Source: Brachymonas sp049977365 (GTDB lineage: Bacteria > Pseudomonadota > Gammaproteobacteria > Burkholderiales > Burkholderiaceae_C). Taken from it: DNA of 64,000 nucleotides. This document shows, one piece after another, positions 8,903 to 18,406 of the stretch (position 1 is its first letter; each line of letters begins with the position of its first letter). The translations under genes were made by a program, and so were the position numbers. The stretch is taken from the NCBI RefSeq assembly GCF_049977365.1, contig NZ_JBNGEN010000004.1, positions 124,001 to 188,000 of the forward strand, in the 5' to 3' direction. The notes beneath the pieces are model-generated. The model did not search any database and was not told where the DNA came from. It was given only the letters and a program-made list of their open reading frames with translations.

Positions 8903-10597
8903 TTACATGCTGCCGTAGTTGGGGCCGCCGCCGCCTTCGGGAGCTACCCAGACGATGTTCTGCGTGGGATCCTTGATGTCGCAGGTCTTGCAGTGCACGC
9001 AGTTGGCGGCATTGATCTGCAGGCGGTCGGAACCGTCCTCGTTCTTCACGAACTCATAGACGGCAGCCGGACAGTAACGGCTTTCGGGGCCGGCGTACTT
9101 GGCCAGGTTCACCTTGACCGGCACGGTGGGATCCTTGAGCGTCAGGTGCGAAGGCTGGTTTTCCTCGTGGCTGACGTTGGCGATGAATACACTGCTCAGG
9201 CGGTCGAAGGTCAGCTTGCCGTCGGGCTTGGGGTACTCGATGCGCGCGCACTCTGCCGCTGGCTTGAGCTTGGCGTAGTCAGGGGTCTTGCGGTGCATGG
9301 TCCAGGGCATGTTGCCGCCGAGCAGCTTCTGCTCGATGCCGGTCATGATGGTGCCCATGTCGCGGCCCTTGTGGAACCAGTACTTGAAGTTGCGGGCCTT
9401 GTTGAGCTCGTCGTAGAGCCAGCTGGCCTGGAAGGCATCGGGGTAGGCGGTCAGCTCGTCGGAATGGCGACCGGCCACGATGGCATCGTAGGCGGCGTCG
9501 GCGGCCAGCATGCCGGTCTTGATGGCGGCATGGCTGCCCTTGATGCGGCTGGCGTTGAGGTAGCCGGCATCGTCACCCACCAGCACCCCACCCGGGAACA
9601 CGGTCTTGGGCAGGCTCAGCAGACCACCGGCGGTGAGGGCACGTGCGCCGTAGCCGATGCGCTTGGCGTTGACATTGCCGTCCTTGTCGGTGAAGTACCA
9701 CTTGATGTTGGGATGGGTCTTGAAACGCTGGAATTCCTCGAACGGGCTCAGCCACGGGTTCTGGTAGTCCAGCCCCACGACGAAGCCGATGCTCACCATG
9801 TTTTCGCCCCAGTGGTACATGAAGGAGCCGCCATAGGTGTCTGCATCCAGCGGCCAGCCGGCACTGTGCAGCACCAGGCCCGGCTCGTGGCGGGAGGGGT
9901 CGATCTGCCACAGCTCCTTGATGCCGATGCCGTAGGCCTGCGGATCCTTGCCTTCGTCAAGCTTGAAGTGGGAGATGAGCTGCTTGCCCAGCTGGCCGCG
10001 GCAGCCTTCGGCGAAGACGGTGTATTTGGCATGCAGTTCCATGCCGAGCTGGAAGTGGTCGGTCGGTTCGCCGTTCTTGCCGATGCCCATGTTGCCGGTG
10101 GCCACGCCCTTGACGGAGCCATCGTCATTGAACAGCACCTCGGTGGCAGGGAAGCCGGGGAAGATTTCCACTCCCAGGGCCTCGGCCTGCTGGGCCAGCC
10201 AGCGGGTGAGGTCGGCCAGGCTGATGATGTAGTTGCCGTGGTTCTGGAAGCACTTGGGCAGCATGAAGTGCGGCACGGACGTGGCCTTGCCGTTTTCCTT
10301 GAGCATGAGGAACACGTCGCGGGTCACATGCTGCTGAACGGGGGCACCACGTTCTTCCCAGTCGGGGAAGAGCTCATGCAGCGCCTGGGGATCGAAGGTG
10401 GCACCGGAAAGGATGTGGGCGCCGGGCTCGGAACCCTTTTCGAGCACGACGACCGATACGTCCTGGCCATGTTCGGCTGCGCGCTGCTTGAGGCGGATGG
10501 CGGTCGACAGACCGGCAGGGCCGCCGCCCACGATGACCACGTCATAGTCCATGGATTCACGCGGGCCGAACTGTTCGAGAATTTCCTGAGGGGTCAT
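8903..10597 (-). CDS. electron transfer flavoprotein-ubiquinone oxidoreductase
   Basis: Membrane-associated ETF-QO, 564 residues; passes electrons from reduced ETF (fatty and amino acid dehydrogenation) to ubiquinone. The FAD Rossmann motif GGGPAG is at 24-29. The ubiquinone-binding and membrane-contact region lies mid-protein. A C-terminal 4Fe-4S site is formed by a YCP cysteine and the CVHCKTC cluster. The minus-strand leader has GGAG about 7 bp before the ATG. Full length, no anomalies. Confidence 0.95.
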   Translation of the reverse strand: MTPQEILEQFGPRESMDYDVVIVGGGPAGLSTAIRLKQRAAEHGQDVSVVVLEKGSEPGAHILSGATFDPQALHELFPDWEERGAPVQQHVTRDVFLMLKENGKATSVPHFMLPKCFQNHGNYIISLADLTRWLAQQAEALGVEIFPGFPATEVLFNDDGSVKGVATGNMGIGKNGEPTDHFQLGMELHAKYTVFAEGCRGQLGKQLISHFKLDEGKDPQAYGIGIKELWQIDPSRHEPGLVLHSAGWPLDADTYGGSFMYHWGENMVSIGFVVGLDYQNPWLSPFEEFQRFKTHPNIKWYFTDKDGNVNAKRIGYGARALTAGGLLSLPKTVFPGGVLVGDDAGYLNASRIKGSHAAIKTGMLAADAAYDAIVAGRHSDELTAYPDAFQASWLYDELNKARNFKYWFHKGRDMGTIMTGIEQKLLGGNMPWTMHRKTPDYAKLKPAAECARIEYPKPDGKLTFDRLSSVFIANVSHEENQPSHLTLKDPTVPVKVNLAKYAGPESRYCPAAVYEFVKNEDGSDRLQINAANCVHCKTCDIKDPTQNIVWVAPEGGGGPNYGSM

Positions 10598-10908
10598 GTT
10601 GTCTCCAGCAGATTGATCAGATTGATGGTGCGCAGGATTCCGTATTCAGAAAGCGGCACATCGAGTGTGTCACAAAAAAGAACGGTCGTGCGATTTCTGT
10701 GCGTTTGCCGAGAGCGGATAGGCAGTCTCTGGGGCAAAATCGAATGGCATGCAGATCCCGGGCGTCTGTTTACGCGAGGTTACAGCCAGTTTCCTTCGTA
10801 ATTGTAGGGACAAATACCATCCTGATGCCCATTCCGGCCTCGTCGCGATCCAGAAAATCCGGGCCTGCCGCAGTTTGCGCCCCTCATTCCCGCAGAAGGA
10901 GAACCCCC
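10598..10908. other. divergent intergenic region, ETF-QO / thioesterase
   Basis: 311 bp between two divergent genes. I see no gene or RNA here. A short direct repeat (AGATTGAT twice near 10613-10630) and a TTACAG-N17-TGTAGG pair near 10780-10805 are the only patterns and neither is convincing as an operator or promoter. Confidence 0.4.
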
Positions 10909-11421
10909 ATGAAATTGCCGCTGCCCACCGAAAAGTACGAAATCCACCGCATGCGCATGCCAGTGCGCTGGGGAGACATGGATGCCTTTGGCCACGTCAA
11001 CAACACCGTGTATTTCCGGTATTTCGAGCAGGCCCGCGTCGAGTGGCTCACCCAGGGGGGGCGCACGATGGTGGCCGACGGCAAGGGGCCCGTGGTGGTC
11101 AATGCCTTCTGCAATTTCTACCGACAGCTCGAATATCCCGCCAATCTGGTCATTACCCAGTATCTCAGCCATCCGGGACGCAGTTCCTGTGATGTGTGGA
11201 TGACGATTGAGCGTGCAGACCAGCCGGGCCAGATCGTGGCCGATGGGGGCGCCACGATCGTGTGGGTCGACTTTGCCGCGTCGCGTGCCGTGCCTCTGCC
11301 GCCGTGGGTGCGTGCGCTCATGGACGAGGGCATCGCCCGGGCACGCGAGCGCATGGCCATGCAGCAGCAGATCCAGCAGCAGGTTCAGGGCAGCGATCCG
11401 CGGCCCTCGCAGCCAGACTGA
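10909..11421 (+). CDS. acyl-CoA thioesterase, 4HBT/YbgC-like hotdog
   Basis: 170-residue hotdog-fold thioesterase. The signature GDMDAFGHVNN (residues 22-32) is the 4HBT active site, with the Asp at 25 as likely catalytic residue. A Gln-rich C-terminal tail (MQQQIQQQVQ) is probably disordered. The ATG at 10909 has AGAAGGAGAA just upstream, which decides it over the longer open frame. Likely substrate is an acyl-CoA; which one cannot be told from sequence. Confidence 0.88.
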   Translation: MKLPLPTEKYEIHRMRMPVRWGDMDAFGHVNNTVYFRYFEQARVEWLTQGGRTMVADGKGPVVVNAFCNFYRQLEYPANLVITQYLSHPGRSSCDVWMTIERADQPGQIVADGGATIVWVDFAASRAVPLPPWVRALMDEGIARARERMAMQQQIQQQVQGSDPRPSQPD

Positions 11422-11503
11422 GGCGTCGAGTCGTGCGGAACGGGGCATGGCATGGGCGGCAATCAAGGCCGTAACCACGCATCCGCAGCGCAGGGGCAGG
11501 AGT

Positions 11504-12103
11504 TCAGGGAGCCCCTGCAAGCAGCTTCTGTACCAGGGCGGCGGTGGTCGTGGTGTCGTATTTGCGCATGAGGTGGGCGCGGTGTACTTCGACCGTGCGG
11601 GGGCTCAGTCCCAGATGGCGGGCAATTTCCTTCGATGTGCGCCCGACCAGGAGCTGGCTGGCCACCTCGCGTTCGCGCGGAGTGAGCTCCACTCCGATGG
11701 GACGGTGGGTGTCGAGCTCCTCGAAGCTCCACACCCCCGCTGCATGAGGGTGTGCGCGGTCGAGTGCGCGGCCCGAGACGCGGCACCAGAACACCTGGCC
11801 GGCAAAGCGGCCGCCCACCCGCCGCATGACGCGCTCGTCCTGGTAGCTGCCGCGCTGCACCAGGGGCTGGAAGATGCGTTCTCCCATGCGGTGGAACTCG
11901 TCCACACTGGGGTAGAGCAGGGCAAAGCTCTGCCCGTGCAGCACGTCCGGCGTGGTGCCGAACAGGGAACAGACCTGCTGATTGCAGGCCACGATGATGC
12001 GGTGCCGTGACACGATGAGGCCTATGGGGGCGAGGTCGAAGGCCCACTGGTAGTCATCGGGCAGCGGAGCCGGCACGGCGGAGATGGGATCGGGAATGTC
12101 CAT
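11504..12103 (-). CDS. PAS domain LuxR-type transcriptional regulator
   Basis: 199 residues: an N-terminal PAS-like sensor (about 18-125, containing CNQQVCSLFG and a predicted ligand pocket), then a LuxR/FixJ HTH (about 137-196, ELTPREREV ... SKEIARHLGLSPRTVEVHR). It is divergent from the CoA-transferase operon, and two TACGTAGT repeats lie between them. It most likely controls scoAB, and perhaps itself, in response to a metabolite sensed by PAS. There is no receiver domain, so it is not a classical response regulator. Confidence 0.85.
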   Translation of the reverse strand: MDIPDPISAVPAPLPDDYQWAFDLAPIGLIVSRHRIIVACNQQVCSLFGTTPDVLHGQSFALLYPSVDEFHRMGERIFQPLVQRGSYQDERVMRRVGGRFAGQVFWCRVSGRALDRAHPHAAGVWSFEELDTHRPIGVELTPREREVASQLLVGRTSKEIARHLGLSPRTVEVHRAHLMRKYDTTTTAALVQKLLAGAP

Positions 12104-12113
12104 TACGCAATCC

Positions 12114-12133
12114 TACGTAGTCGGATACGTAGT
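12114..12133. promoter_or_regulatory. TACGTAGT direct repeat, candidate LuxR operator
   Basis: TACGTAGT occurs at 12114-12121 and again at 12126-12133, centre-to-centre 12 bp. Each contains the TACGTA palindrome, and the pair sits between the divergent PAS-LuxR regulator and scoA. Likely binding site of that regulator (inference from position and repetition). Confidence 0.55.
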
Positions 12134-12232
12134 ATCGTCATTCCTGCATGATGCGCGGAGCAGGACGGAGAGAGTCCCGTCCCGGGAGTGCGGATGCTCC
12201 AGGATTTTTCCGGGTTTTTCCAGGAGGTGACA

Positions 12233-12934
12233 GTGAACAAGGTATATCCCAATGCGGCTGCCGCGCTGGAAGGCGTGGTGCAGGATGGTCAGCTCATCGC
12301 GGTGGGTGGGTTTGGCCTGTGCGGCATTCCAGAGGCGCTCATCGATGCGCTGCGCGACAGCGGCGTGCGCGATCTGACCGTGGCCTCGAACAATGCAGGC
12401 ATTGACGGCGTGGGGCTGGGCAAGCTGCTCGAGACACGCCAGATCCGGAAGATGATCTCCAGCTATGTGGGAGAGAACAAGGAATTCGAGCGCCAGTACC
12501 TTGCCGGCGAGCTGGAGCTCGAATTCACTCCCCAGGGCACGCTGGCCGAAAAGCTGCGGGCTGGCGGGGCGGGCATTCCAGCCTTCTTCACCAAGACCGG
12601 CGTGGGCACCATCGTGGCAGAGGGCAAGGAGCTGCGCGAATTCCGGGGGGAAACCTATGTGATGGAGGAATCGCTCTTTCCGGATGTGTCGCTTGTGAAG
12701 GCCGATGTGGCCGACATGGCGGGCAACCTGCGCTTTCACCTGACCGCGCGCAACTTCAACCCTGCGGCTGCCACGGCGGGTCGCATCTGCATCGTGGAGG
12801 TCGAGCGGCTGGTGGCCACGGGCGAACTGGCGCCGGACGACATTCACCTGCCGGGCATTTATGTGCACCGCATCGTGGTCAACGCCCAACCCCAGAAGCT
12901 CATCGAAAAACGCACCATCCGCGACCGCAAGTAA
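12233..12934 (+). CDS. scoA: 3-oxoacid CoA-transferase subunit A
   Basis: Alpha subunit (233 residues) of a two-subunit succinyl-CoA:3-ketoacid CoA-transferase, used in ketone-body or short-chain acid catabolism. The family pattern VGGFGLCGIPE is visible near residues 23-33, with a conserved SNNAG further on. The start is a GTG at 12233 with a perfect AGGAGG 5 bp upstream; upstream in-frame ATGs lack a ribosome-binding site. The beta subunit follows 11 bp later. Substrate preference (acetoacetate versus 3-oxoadipate) is not certain; the sequence looks like the ScoA/LpsI group. Confidence 0.9.
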   Translation: MNKVYPNAAAALEGVVQDGQLIAVGGFGLCGIPEALIDALRDSGVRDLTVASNNAGIDGVGLGKLLETRQIRKMISSYVGENKEFERQYLAGELELEFTPQGTLAEKLRAGGAGIPAFFTKTGVGTIVAEGKELREFRGETYVMEESLFPDVSLVKADVADMAGNLRFHLTARNFNPAAATAGRICIVEVERLVATGELAPDDIHLPGIYVHRIVVNAQPQKLIEKRTIRDRK

Positions 12935-12945
12935 GGAGACGCATC

Positions 12946-13593
<648 letters not shown>

Positions 13594-13820
13594 TACTGCC
13601 CCTCGACTGCCTTGCAGGGTGGCGACCGAAGATCGCGCCGGAGTCGCGGTCTTCTGGTCTGGCGCCGTGCGGATGCCACACTCCGTGTGCTGGAGAGGGC
13701 TTTCGGACGGTGTTTGTCTCCTTGAGTGGGCAATCGGCGAGACGCGAGGGCCCTGCATGCGCTAACATTGCAGGTTTTCCCATAATCCATCCTCTTTCAC
13801 CCAACACAGGAGTCCCCACC

Positions 13821-13979
13821 ATGGGCAACAAGATCGTTACCGAAGCCGACCGCAAAGCCACCAAGCCCCTGCCCGGCGCCCCCCGCATCAAGGCCAGCGG
13901 CGGCCAGCGTCTGAGCAAGGAGCGTGGCTCCCACATCCGCAGCAAGAAGAACCCCGGCAAGCGTGCCCATCAGGGCTGA
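13821..13979 (+). CDS. small basic protein of unknown function (52 aa)
   Basis: 52-residue open frame with ATG at 13821 and AGGAGT upstream, followed by a strong terminator. It is very rich in Lys, Arg and Gly (for example RLSKERG and RSKKNPGKR) and has no membrane segment, so an RNA- or ribosome-associated role is possible. I do not recognise the family. Spacing, ribosome-binding site and terminator argue that it is a real, separately transcribed gene. Confidence 0.65.
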   Translation: MGNKIVTEADRKATKPLPGAPRIKASGGQRLSKERGSHIRSKKNPGKRAHQG

Positions 13980-14004
13980 TGCACGGTTCTGCGCAATTGC
14001 TGCC

Positions 14005-14040
14005 CATAAAAAAACCGGCTCTGAGGCCGGTTTTTTTATG
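14005..14040. terminator. bidirectional rho-independent terminator
   Basis: Perfect 14-bp inverted repeat (14005-14018 with 14027-14040), extended by a further C-G pair. It has seven As on the left and seven Ts on the right of a CCGG-rich core. It works for the small basic gene on the plus strand and for panC on the minus strand. Confidence 0.9.
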
Positions 14041-14076
14041 GGGATGGGGATCTGACAGGGCTGTGCGTGCAGGGGG

Positions 14077-14928
14077 TCAGGCGGCGAGGGTGATCTCTAT
14101 GTTGTCGATCAGCCGGGTGGTGCCGAGCCAGGAGGCCACCAGCACCGCGAGCGCACGGTCTGCGGGGGTGGCCGGGCGCAGGTCGCGCTGGTTGGCGACC
14201 AGCAGGTAGTCGGTGCGCCAGCCATGCGCTGCCAGGCGATCGCGGGCCTGGGTGCACAGGGCTTCGTAGTCGCGGACGCCGGACGCTATGGCGGAGCGAA
14301 TGGTCTGGAGCTCCTGCTGCAGGCGCGGTGCCTCGGCCCGCTCGGCGGCACCGAGATAGCCGTTGCGCGAGGAGAGTGCCAGCCCATCGGGAGCACGGGC
14401 GATTTCCTGTCCGAGGATGGTGATGGGCATGTTGAGCTGCTGCACCATGCCTTCGAGCACCTTGAGCTGCTGGTAGTCCTTCTTGCCGAAGACGGCAGTG
14501 TCGGGCTGCACAAGGTTGAAGAGCTTGGTCACCACTGTGGCTACGCCGCGAAAGTGCCCAGGCCTGAATTCGCCACAGAGGCGGTTCTGCAGCTCGGGCG
14601 GCTCGACGAAATACGTCTGTTCGCCATACGGGTACATGGTGTCCACCGAGGGGTGGAAAACGGCATGGACGCCGGCAGCCTGCAGCTTTTCACAATCGGC
14701 TTCGAAGGTGCGCGGGTATTTGTCGAGGTCTTCGTTGGGGCCGAACTGGATCGGGTTGACGAAGATGGAGGCGATGGTCTGGCCACCGAGCGGGGCTGTG
14801 TGGGCCAGGGCCGTGCGGCACAGGGTGATGTGGCCTTCGTGCAGGTTGCCCATGGTGGGGACCAGGGCCACATGCCCGGCAGTCTTGCGCCAGGCGCGCA
14901 GTTCGGCAATGGAAGTAAGGATCTGCAT
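14077..14928 (-). CDS. panC: pantothenate synthetase
   Basis: Condenses pantoate with beta-alanine using ATP; last step of vitamin B5 synthesis. 283 residues from the canonical start MQILTSIAEL at 14928 (the frame is open 15 codons further but is not family-like). The HxGH nucleotide motif is at 30-33 (MGNLHEGH), and KKDYQQL and LSSRNGYL are also visible. It lies 165 bp downstream of panB on the same strand. Confidence 0.96.
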   Translation of the reverse strand: MQILTSIAELRAWRKTAGHVALVPTMGNLHEGHITLCRTALAHTAPLGGQTIASIFVNPIQFGPNEDLDKYPRTFEADCEKLQAAGVHAVFHPSVDTMYPYGEQTYFVEPPELQNRLCGEFRPGHFRGVATVVTKLFNLVQPDTAVFGKKDYQQLKVLEGMVQQLNMPITILGQEIARAPDGLALSSRNGYLGAAERAEAPRLQQELQTIRSAIASGVRDYEALCTQARDRLAAHGWRTDYLLVANQRDLRPATPADRALAVLVASWLGTTRLIDNIEITLAA

Positions 14929-15093
14929 GGTGTTCAGGGGAAAGAGGGTGCAGGGAGCGCTGTGCCATCGCACAGCCTCTCTGGCGGGAATGGAAGGGAT
15001 CCGGAGCGTTGCAGTGCGCCTGTGGCAGTTGCATGTGGCGCACGCACTGCCCCGCAGCTGCGCGGGCAGGGTGCAGACGCGGCAGCGCCGTGT

Positions 15094-15885
15094 TCAGTAG
15101 CTGTGCTCGGGGCCCGGGAAGGTGCCTGCACGGACCTGCTGGACGTAGTCGCCCACGGCCTGCTGGATGGTGCCTGCATCCTGCATGAAGTTCTTGACGA
15201 AGCGTGCCTTGCGACCCGGGTACACGTTGAGCATGTCGTGCAGCACCAGCACCTGGCCGTCGGTGGCGACTCCAGCGCCGATGCCGATGGTGGGGATGCC
15301 GATGCGGCGGGTGACTTCGGCCGCCAGGGTGGCCGGAACCATTTCGAGCACGAGCATCTGGGCACCGGCGTCGGCAATGGCCATGGCGTCCTGCATGAGC
15401 TGGGCTGCCTGCAGGTCTGTCTTGCCCTGCACCTTGTAGCCGCCGAGCGTGTGCACGGCCTGTGGGGTGAGGCCCAGATGGCCGCACACGGGGATGCCCC
15501 GCTCGACGAGAAAGCGCACGGTATCGGCCATGAAGCTGCCGCCTTCGAGCTTGACCATTTCGGCTCCGGCCTGCATGAGCTGGGCGGCGCTGGCAAAGGC
15601 CTGTTCGCGGCTTTGCTGATAGGAGCCGAAGGAGAGGTCGGTGAGCACCAGCGCATCTCCGGCTCCGCGTGCCACGCAGCGGGTGTGGTAGGCCATGTCT
15701 TCCAGGGTGACCGGCAGGGTCGAGGTCTGACCCTGCATGACCATGCCCAGTGAATCTCCCACCAGCAGGACGTCGACCTGGGCCTGTGCGAGCAGTGCGG
15801 CAAAGCTGCTGTCGTAGCAGGTGAGCATGGCAATCTTCTGCTGCTCGGCCTTCATCTTCTGCAGGGTGGATACCGTGACTTTCAT
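15094..15885 (-). CDS. panB: 3-methyl-2-oxobutanoate hydroxymethyltransferase
   Basis: 263-residue ketopantoate hydroxymethyltransferase. Signature stretches include VGDSLGMV, GHLGLTPQ and GIGAG, with a TIM-barrel length typical of the family. It transfers hydroxymethyl from methylene-THF to alpha-ketoisovalerate. It is upstream of panC on the same strand, so the two likely share a transcript. GGAGAGAAACGG precedes the ATG on the minus strand. Confidence 0.96.
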   Translation of the reverse strand: MKVTVSTLQKMKAEQQKIAMLTCYDSSFAALLAQAQVDVLLVGDSLGMVMQGQTSTLPVTLEDMAYHTRCVARGAGDALVLTDLSFGSYQQSREQAFASAAQLMQAGAEMVKLEGGSFMADTVRFLVERGIPVCGHLGLTPQAVHTLGGYKVQGKTDLQAAQLMQDAMAIADAGAQMLVLEMVPATLAAEVTRRIGIPTIGIGAGVATDGQVLVLHDMLNVYPGRKARFVKNFMQDAGTIQQAVGDYVQQVRAGTFPGPEHSY

Positions 15886-16006
15886 CCGTTTCTCTCCTGT
15901 GCGTGCCTCTGGAAAGGGCGCTGCGTAACGACACGGGTCGCGCAGGCGTCCGTCGGTTCGTGAATCGATGGGCGGATTGTAGGCCAGAGGCGTCGCAGGG
16001 CGCGGT

Positions 16007-16690
16007 TCAGGGGGCTGTGGCGGGCGGCGGAGCGGATTCGGGGATCGGTGCCGGCAGGGGCGCGCGCATCAGCCAGGGGCTGTGGCTGAGCATGTGGATG
16101 CAGGAGTGCACGTAGCGGGGAGCACATTCGGCCATGTCGAAACTGCCGGGGTCGGCCAGCCACTGGTTGGCGATGCCGAAAAGCGTGCACATGAACAGGG
16201 TGCAGGCGGCATCGATGTCGAGCTCGGCCGGCAGGTAGTGGTGGCGCTGGCCGATGGCGAGGGCCGAGAGCAGCTGCTGGTGCCACAGGGACTTGTGGTG
16301 GCGCAGGATGCGGGTGATGGCCGCGTTGTCCGGGGTTTCCTCGCACTGCAGGTGCAGCACGGTGTAGAAGCGGCGGGCATCCGGATCCTGCGCCAGACGC
16401 AGCTGGAAGTTGATGCACAGCTGGAGGAATTCAGGCCAGGCCTGCGGGTTGCCGTGGTCCATGGCGCGGCTCATGTCTTCCTGCATCACGGCAAAGTGCC
16501 GCTGGCAGAGCGCCTCGAAAAGGTCTTCCTTGTTGCGGAAGTGCCAGTAGACGGCGCCTCGGCTCAGTCCGGCCGTGCGGGCGATTTCTTCGAGCGAGGC
16601 CCGGGCCACCCCGCGCTGATGGAACACCACTGTGGCAGCGTCGAGCAGGGCATGGCGGGTCTGGAGGGCTTCTTCTCGGGTGCGTTTCAC
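16007..16690 (-). CDS. TetR/AcrR-type repressor of the RND pump
   Basis: 227 residues from a GTG at 16690. The longer open frame upstream is low-complexity and not TetR-like. The N-terminus KRTREEALQTRHALLDAA, with the HTH at about 28-50 (SLEEIARTAGLSRGAVYWHF), matches AcrR/TtgR/NalC-type repressors. The C-terminal half is the ligand-binding domain, and the end is Pro/Ala-rich. It is divergent from the RND operon with an AcrR-like operator between them, so it most likely represses the pump and is relieved by pump substrates. Confidence 0.88.
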   Translation of the reverse strand: MKRTREEALQTRHALLDAATVVFHQRGVARASLEEIARTAGLSRGAVYWHFRNKEDLFEALCQRHFAVMQEDMSRAMDHGNPQAWPEFLQLCINFQLRLAQDPDARRFYTVLHLQCEETPDNAAITRILRHHKSLWHQQLLSALAIGQRHHYLPAELDIDAACTLFMCTLFGIANQWLADPGSFDMAECAPRYVHSCIHMLSHSPWLMRAPLPAPIPESAPPPATAP

Positions 16691-17110
16691 GGGTTGGGCT
16701 GTGAAGGAAAGAAAGGAGAACGGGAGGACAAGCGCTGCGAAGGGGGCAACCGGAGCATGGGGGGCGATGGGAGCGAGGCGGCTGCGGCAGCGTGCCGACG
16801 AACACAATACCCTTGCAGTCCACAAGGGTGATGCATTTTATACATACAATCACGAATGTATATAGCGCAGTCATGCAGCGCAGCATTCGCTGTGCAGGGG
16901 AAGCGGCATCGTCTGTCGGCAGGGGCACACGGAGCTTGCGATTGGTAACAACTGGCCCTGCAACCTCTTGTGTGCATCTGCAAACCAGCCTTCAAGATGT
17001 ATGCCTGTGCATGTGACATAGCCTCGTGCAGCGGCAGGGGGTGGTGGTGCAATGGGGTGTGGCGTGTCGTGTGGCTGCGCTTTTTCAGACATTCCGATGG
17101 GAGAGATTTC
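16691..17110. other. divergent regulatory region, TetR / RND operon
   Basis: 420 bp with no gene. It contains the operator palindrome at 16841-16864 in a locally AT-rich patch (about 16830-16870) where the divergent promoters should lie. The rest shows no pattern I can support. Confidence 0.6.
16841..16864. promoter_or_regulatory. AcrR/TtgR-like operator palindrome
   Basis: A 24-bp imperfect palindrome, TACATACA - eight-base centre - ATGTATATA, lies between the TetR gene and the pump. Its arms and spacing closely resemble the E. coli acrAB operator (TACATACA ... TGTATGTA). Likely binding site of the neighbouring TetR protein. Confidence 0.7.
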
Positions 17111-18394
17111 ATGACCAGGTTTTCTTCGGCGGCGCGCCCGGTGCGCACGCTTGCGCTGCTCGCGGCAGCGTCCATGGCGCTCACGCTGGCTGCCTGCGGC
17201 AACAAGGGCGATGCGGCGGGAGCAGGGGGGGCCCAGGGGGCCAAGGCCATGGCTCCTGTGGTGGGGGTGCTGACCGTGCAGCCCGGGACGGTGGTCATCA
17301 CCACCGAGCTGCCCGGCCGGCTGGAAGCCAACAAGGTGGCGCAGGTGCGTGCCCGTACGGCCGGGGTGGTGCTGCGTCGGCTGTACCGCGAAGGCAGCGA
17401 TGTGAAGGAGGGGGTCTCCCTCTTCCAGATCGACAACGCACCCCAGCAGGCGGCGCTGCAGAGCGCGCGGGCCTCGCTGGCCAAGGCGCAGGCCAGTCTG
17501 GCACAGGCCAGCGACACGGCACGCCGCTACAAGCCGCTGGTGGAGGCCAATGCCATCAGCAAGCAGGAATACGTGACGGCCCAGGCCAACGAACGTGCGG
17601 CCCGGGCCGACGTGCTGTCGGGGCAGGCGGCCGTGCGCACGGCACAGATCAATCTGGGGTACAGCTATGTGCGGGCGCCCATCAGCGGCCGCATCGGCAA
17701 GGCCCAGGTGACCGAGGGCGCGCTGGTGGGGCAGACCGATTCGACGCTGCTGGCCACCATCCAGCAGCTGGACCCCATGGTGGTCAACTTCACCCAGAGC
17801 GCCAGCGACCTGATGAAGCTGCGCAAGTCGCTTGCTTCCGGATCGGCCGAGTCGGCCGGAGGCAATCCGCCCGTGAAGGTGGTGCTCGACGATGGCAGCA
17901 TCTACGGCACGCCTGGGCGGCTGCTGTTCACCGATGCCACGGTGGACCCCACCACCGGACAGGTCAATCTCAAGGCCGAGATTCCCAATCCGCAGCACGT
18001 GCTGCTGCCGGGACTGTACGTGCGCGTGCAGGTGGAGCTGGCACGCATCGAGCATGCCGTGCTGATTCCGCAGCAGGCTGTCACGCGCGGGACCACGGGC
18101 GATACCGTCATGGTGGTGAATGCCGACGGCAGCTTTGCGCCGCGTCCGGTGACCGTTGCACAGGCCCAGGGCAACAGCTGGGTCGTGACGGGCGGGCTCA
18201 AGGCGGGTGACAAGGTCATTGTCGACGGCATGTCGGTGGTGCAGATGATGCGCGCCAAGAAGGTCACGCCCCAGCCCTGGCAGCCGCCCAAGCAGGCCGC
18301 CAGTGCGCCCGTGGCCGCTCCGGCTCCTGCTGCCGCAGCGTCTGCCGGCGGCGTGAAGGGGGCGGCCTCCACGGTGCCCGCTGCCTCGAAGTAA
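17111..18394 (+). CDS. RND efflux periplasmic adaptor (AcrA/TtgA-like) lipoprotein
   Basis: 427-residue membrane fusion protein linking inner-membrane pump and outer-membrane channel. A lipobox LAAC places the lipidated Cys at residue 29. The body shows the barrel-sandwich hybrid halves (GRLEANKVAQVRARTAGVV near 72-90; LGYSYVRAPISGRIGKA near 182-198) around an alpha-hairpin rich in Ala/Gln, then beta-barrel and MPD domains. An Ala/Pro-rich tail ends it. The ATG at 17111 is chosen by the signal peptide. First gene of a three-gene pump operon. Confidence 0.93.
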   Translation: MTRFSSAARPVRTLALLAAASMALTLAACGNKGDAAGAGGAQGAKAMAPVVGVLTVQPGTVVITTELPGRLEANKVAQVRARTAGVVLRRLYREGSDVKEGVSLFQIDNAPQQAALQSARASLAKAQASLAQASDTARRYKPLVEANAISKQEYVTAQANERAARADVLSGQAAVRTAQINLGYSYVRAPISGRIGKAQVTEGALVGQTDSTLLATIQQLDPMVVNFTQSASDLMKLRKSLASGSAESAGGNPPVKVVLDDGSIYGTPGRLLFTDATVDPTTGQVNLKAEIPNPQHVLLPGLYVRVQVELARIEHAVLIPQQAVTRGTTGDTVMVVNADGSFAPRPVTVAQAQGNSWVVTGGLKAGDKVIVDGMSVVQMMRAKKVTPQPWQPPKQAASAPVAAPAPAAAASAGGVKGAASTVPAASK

Positions 18395-18406
18395 CGGAGC
18401 CTGTCC

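Noticed and set aside
13622..13660. Terminator after scoAB
   Set aside because: The stem is imperfect and no T-run follows; mentioned only within the scoB entry.
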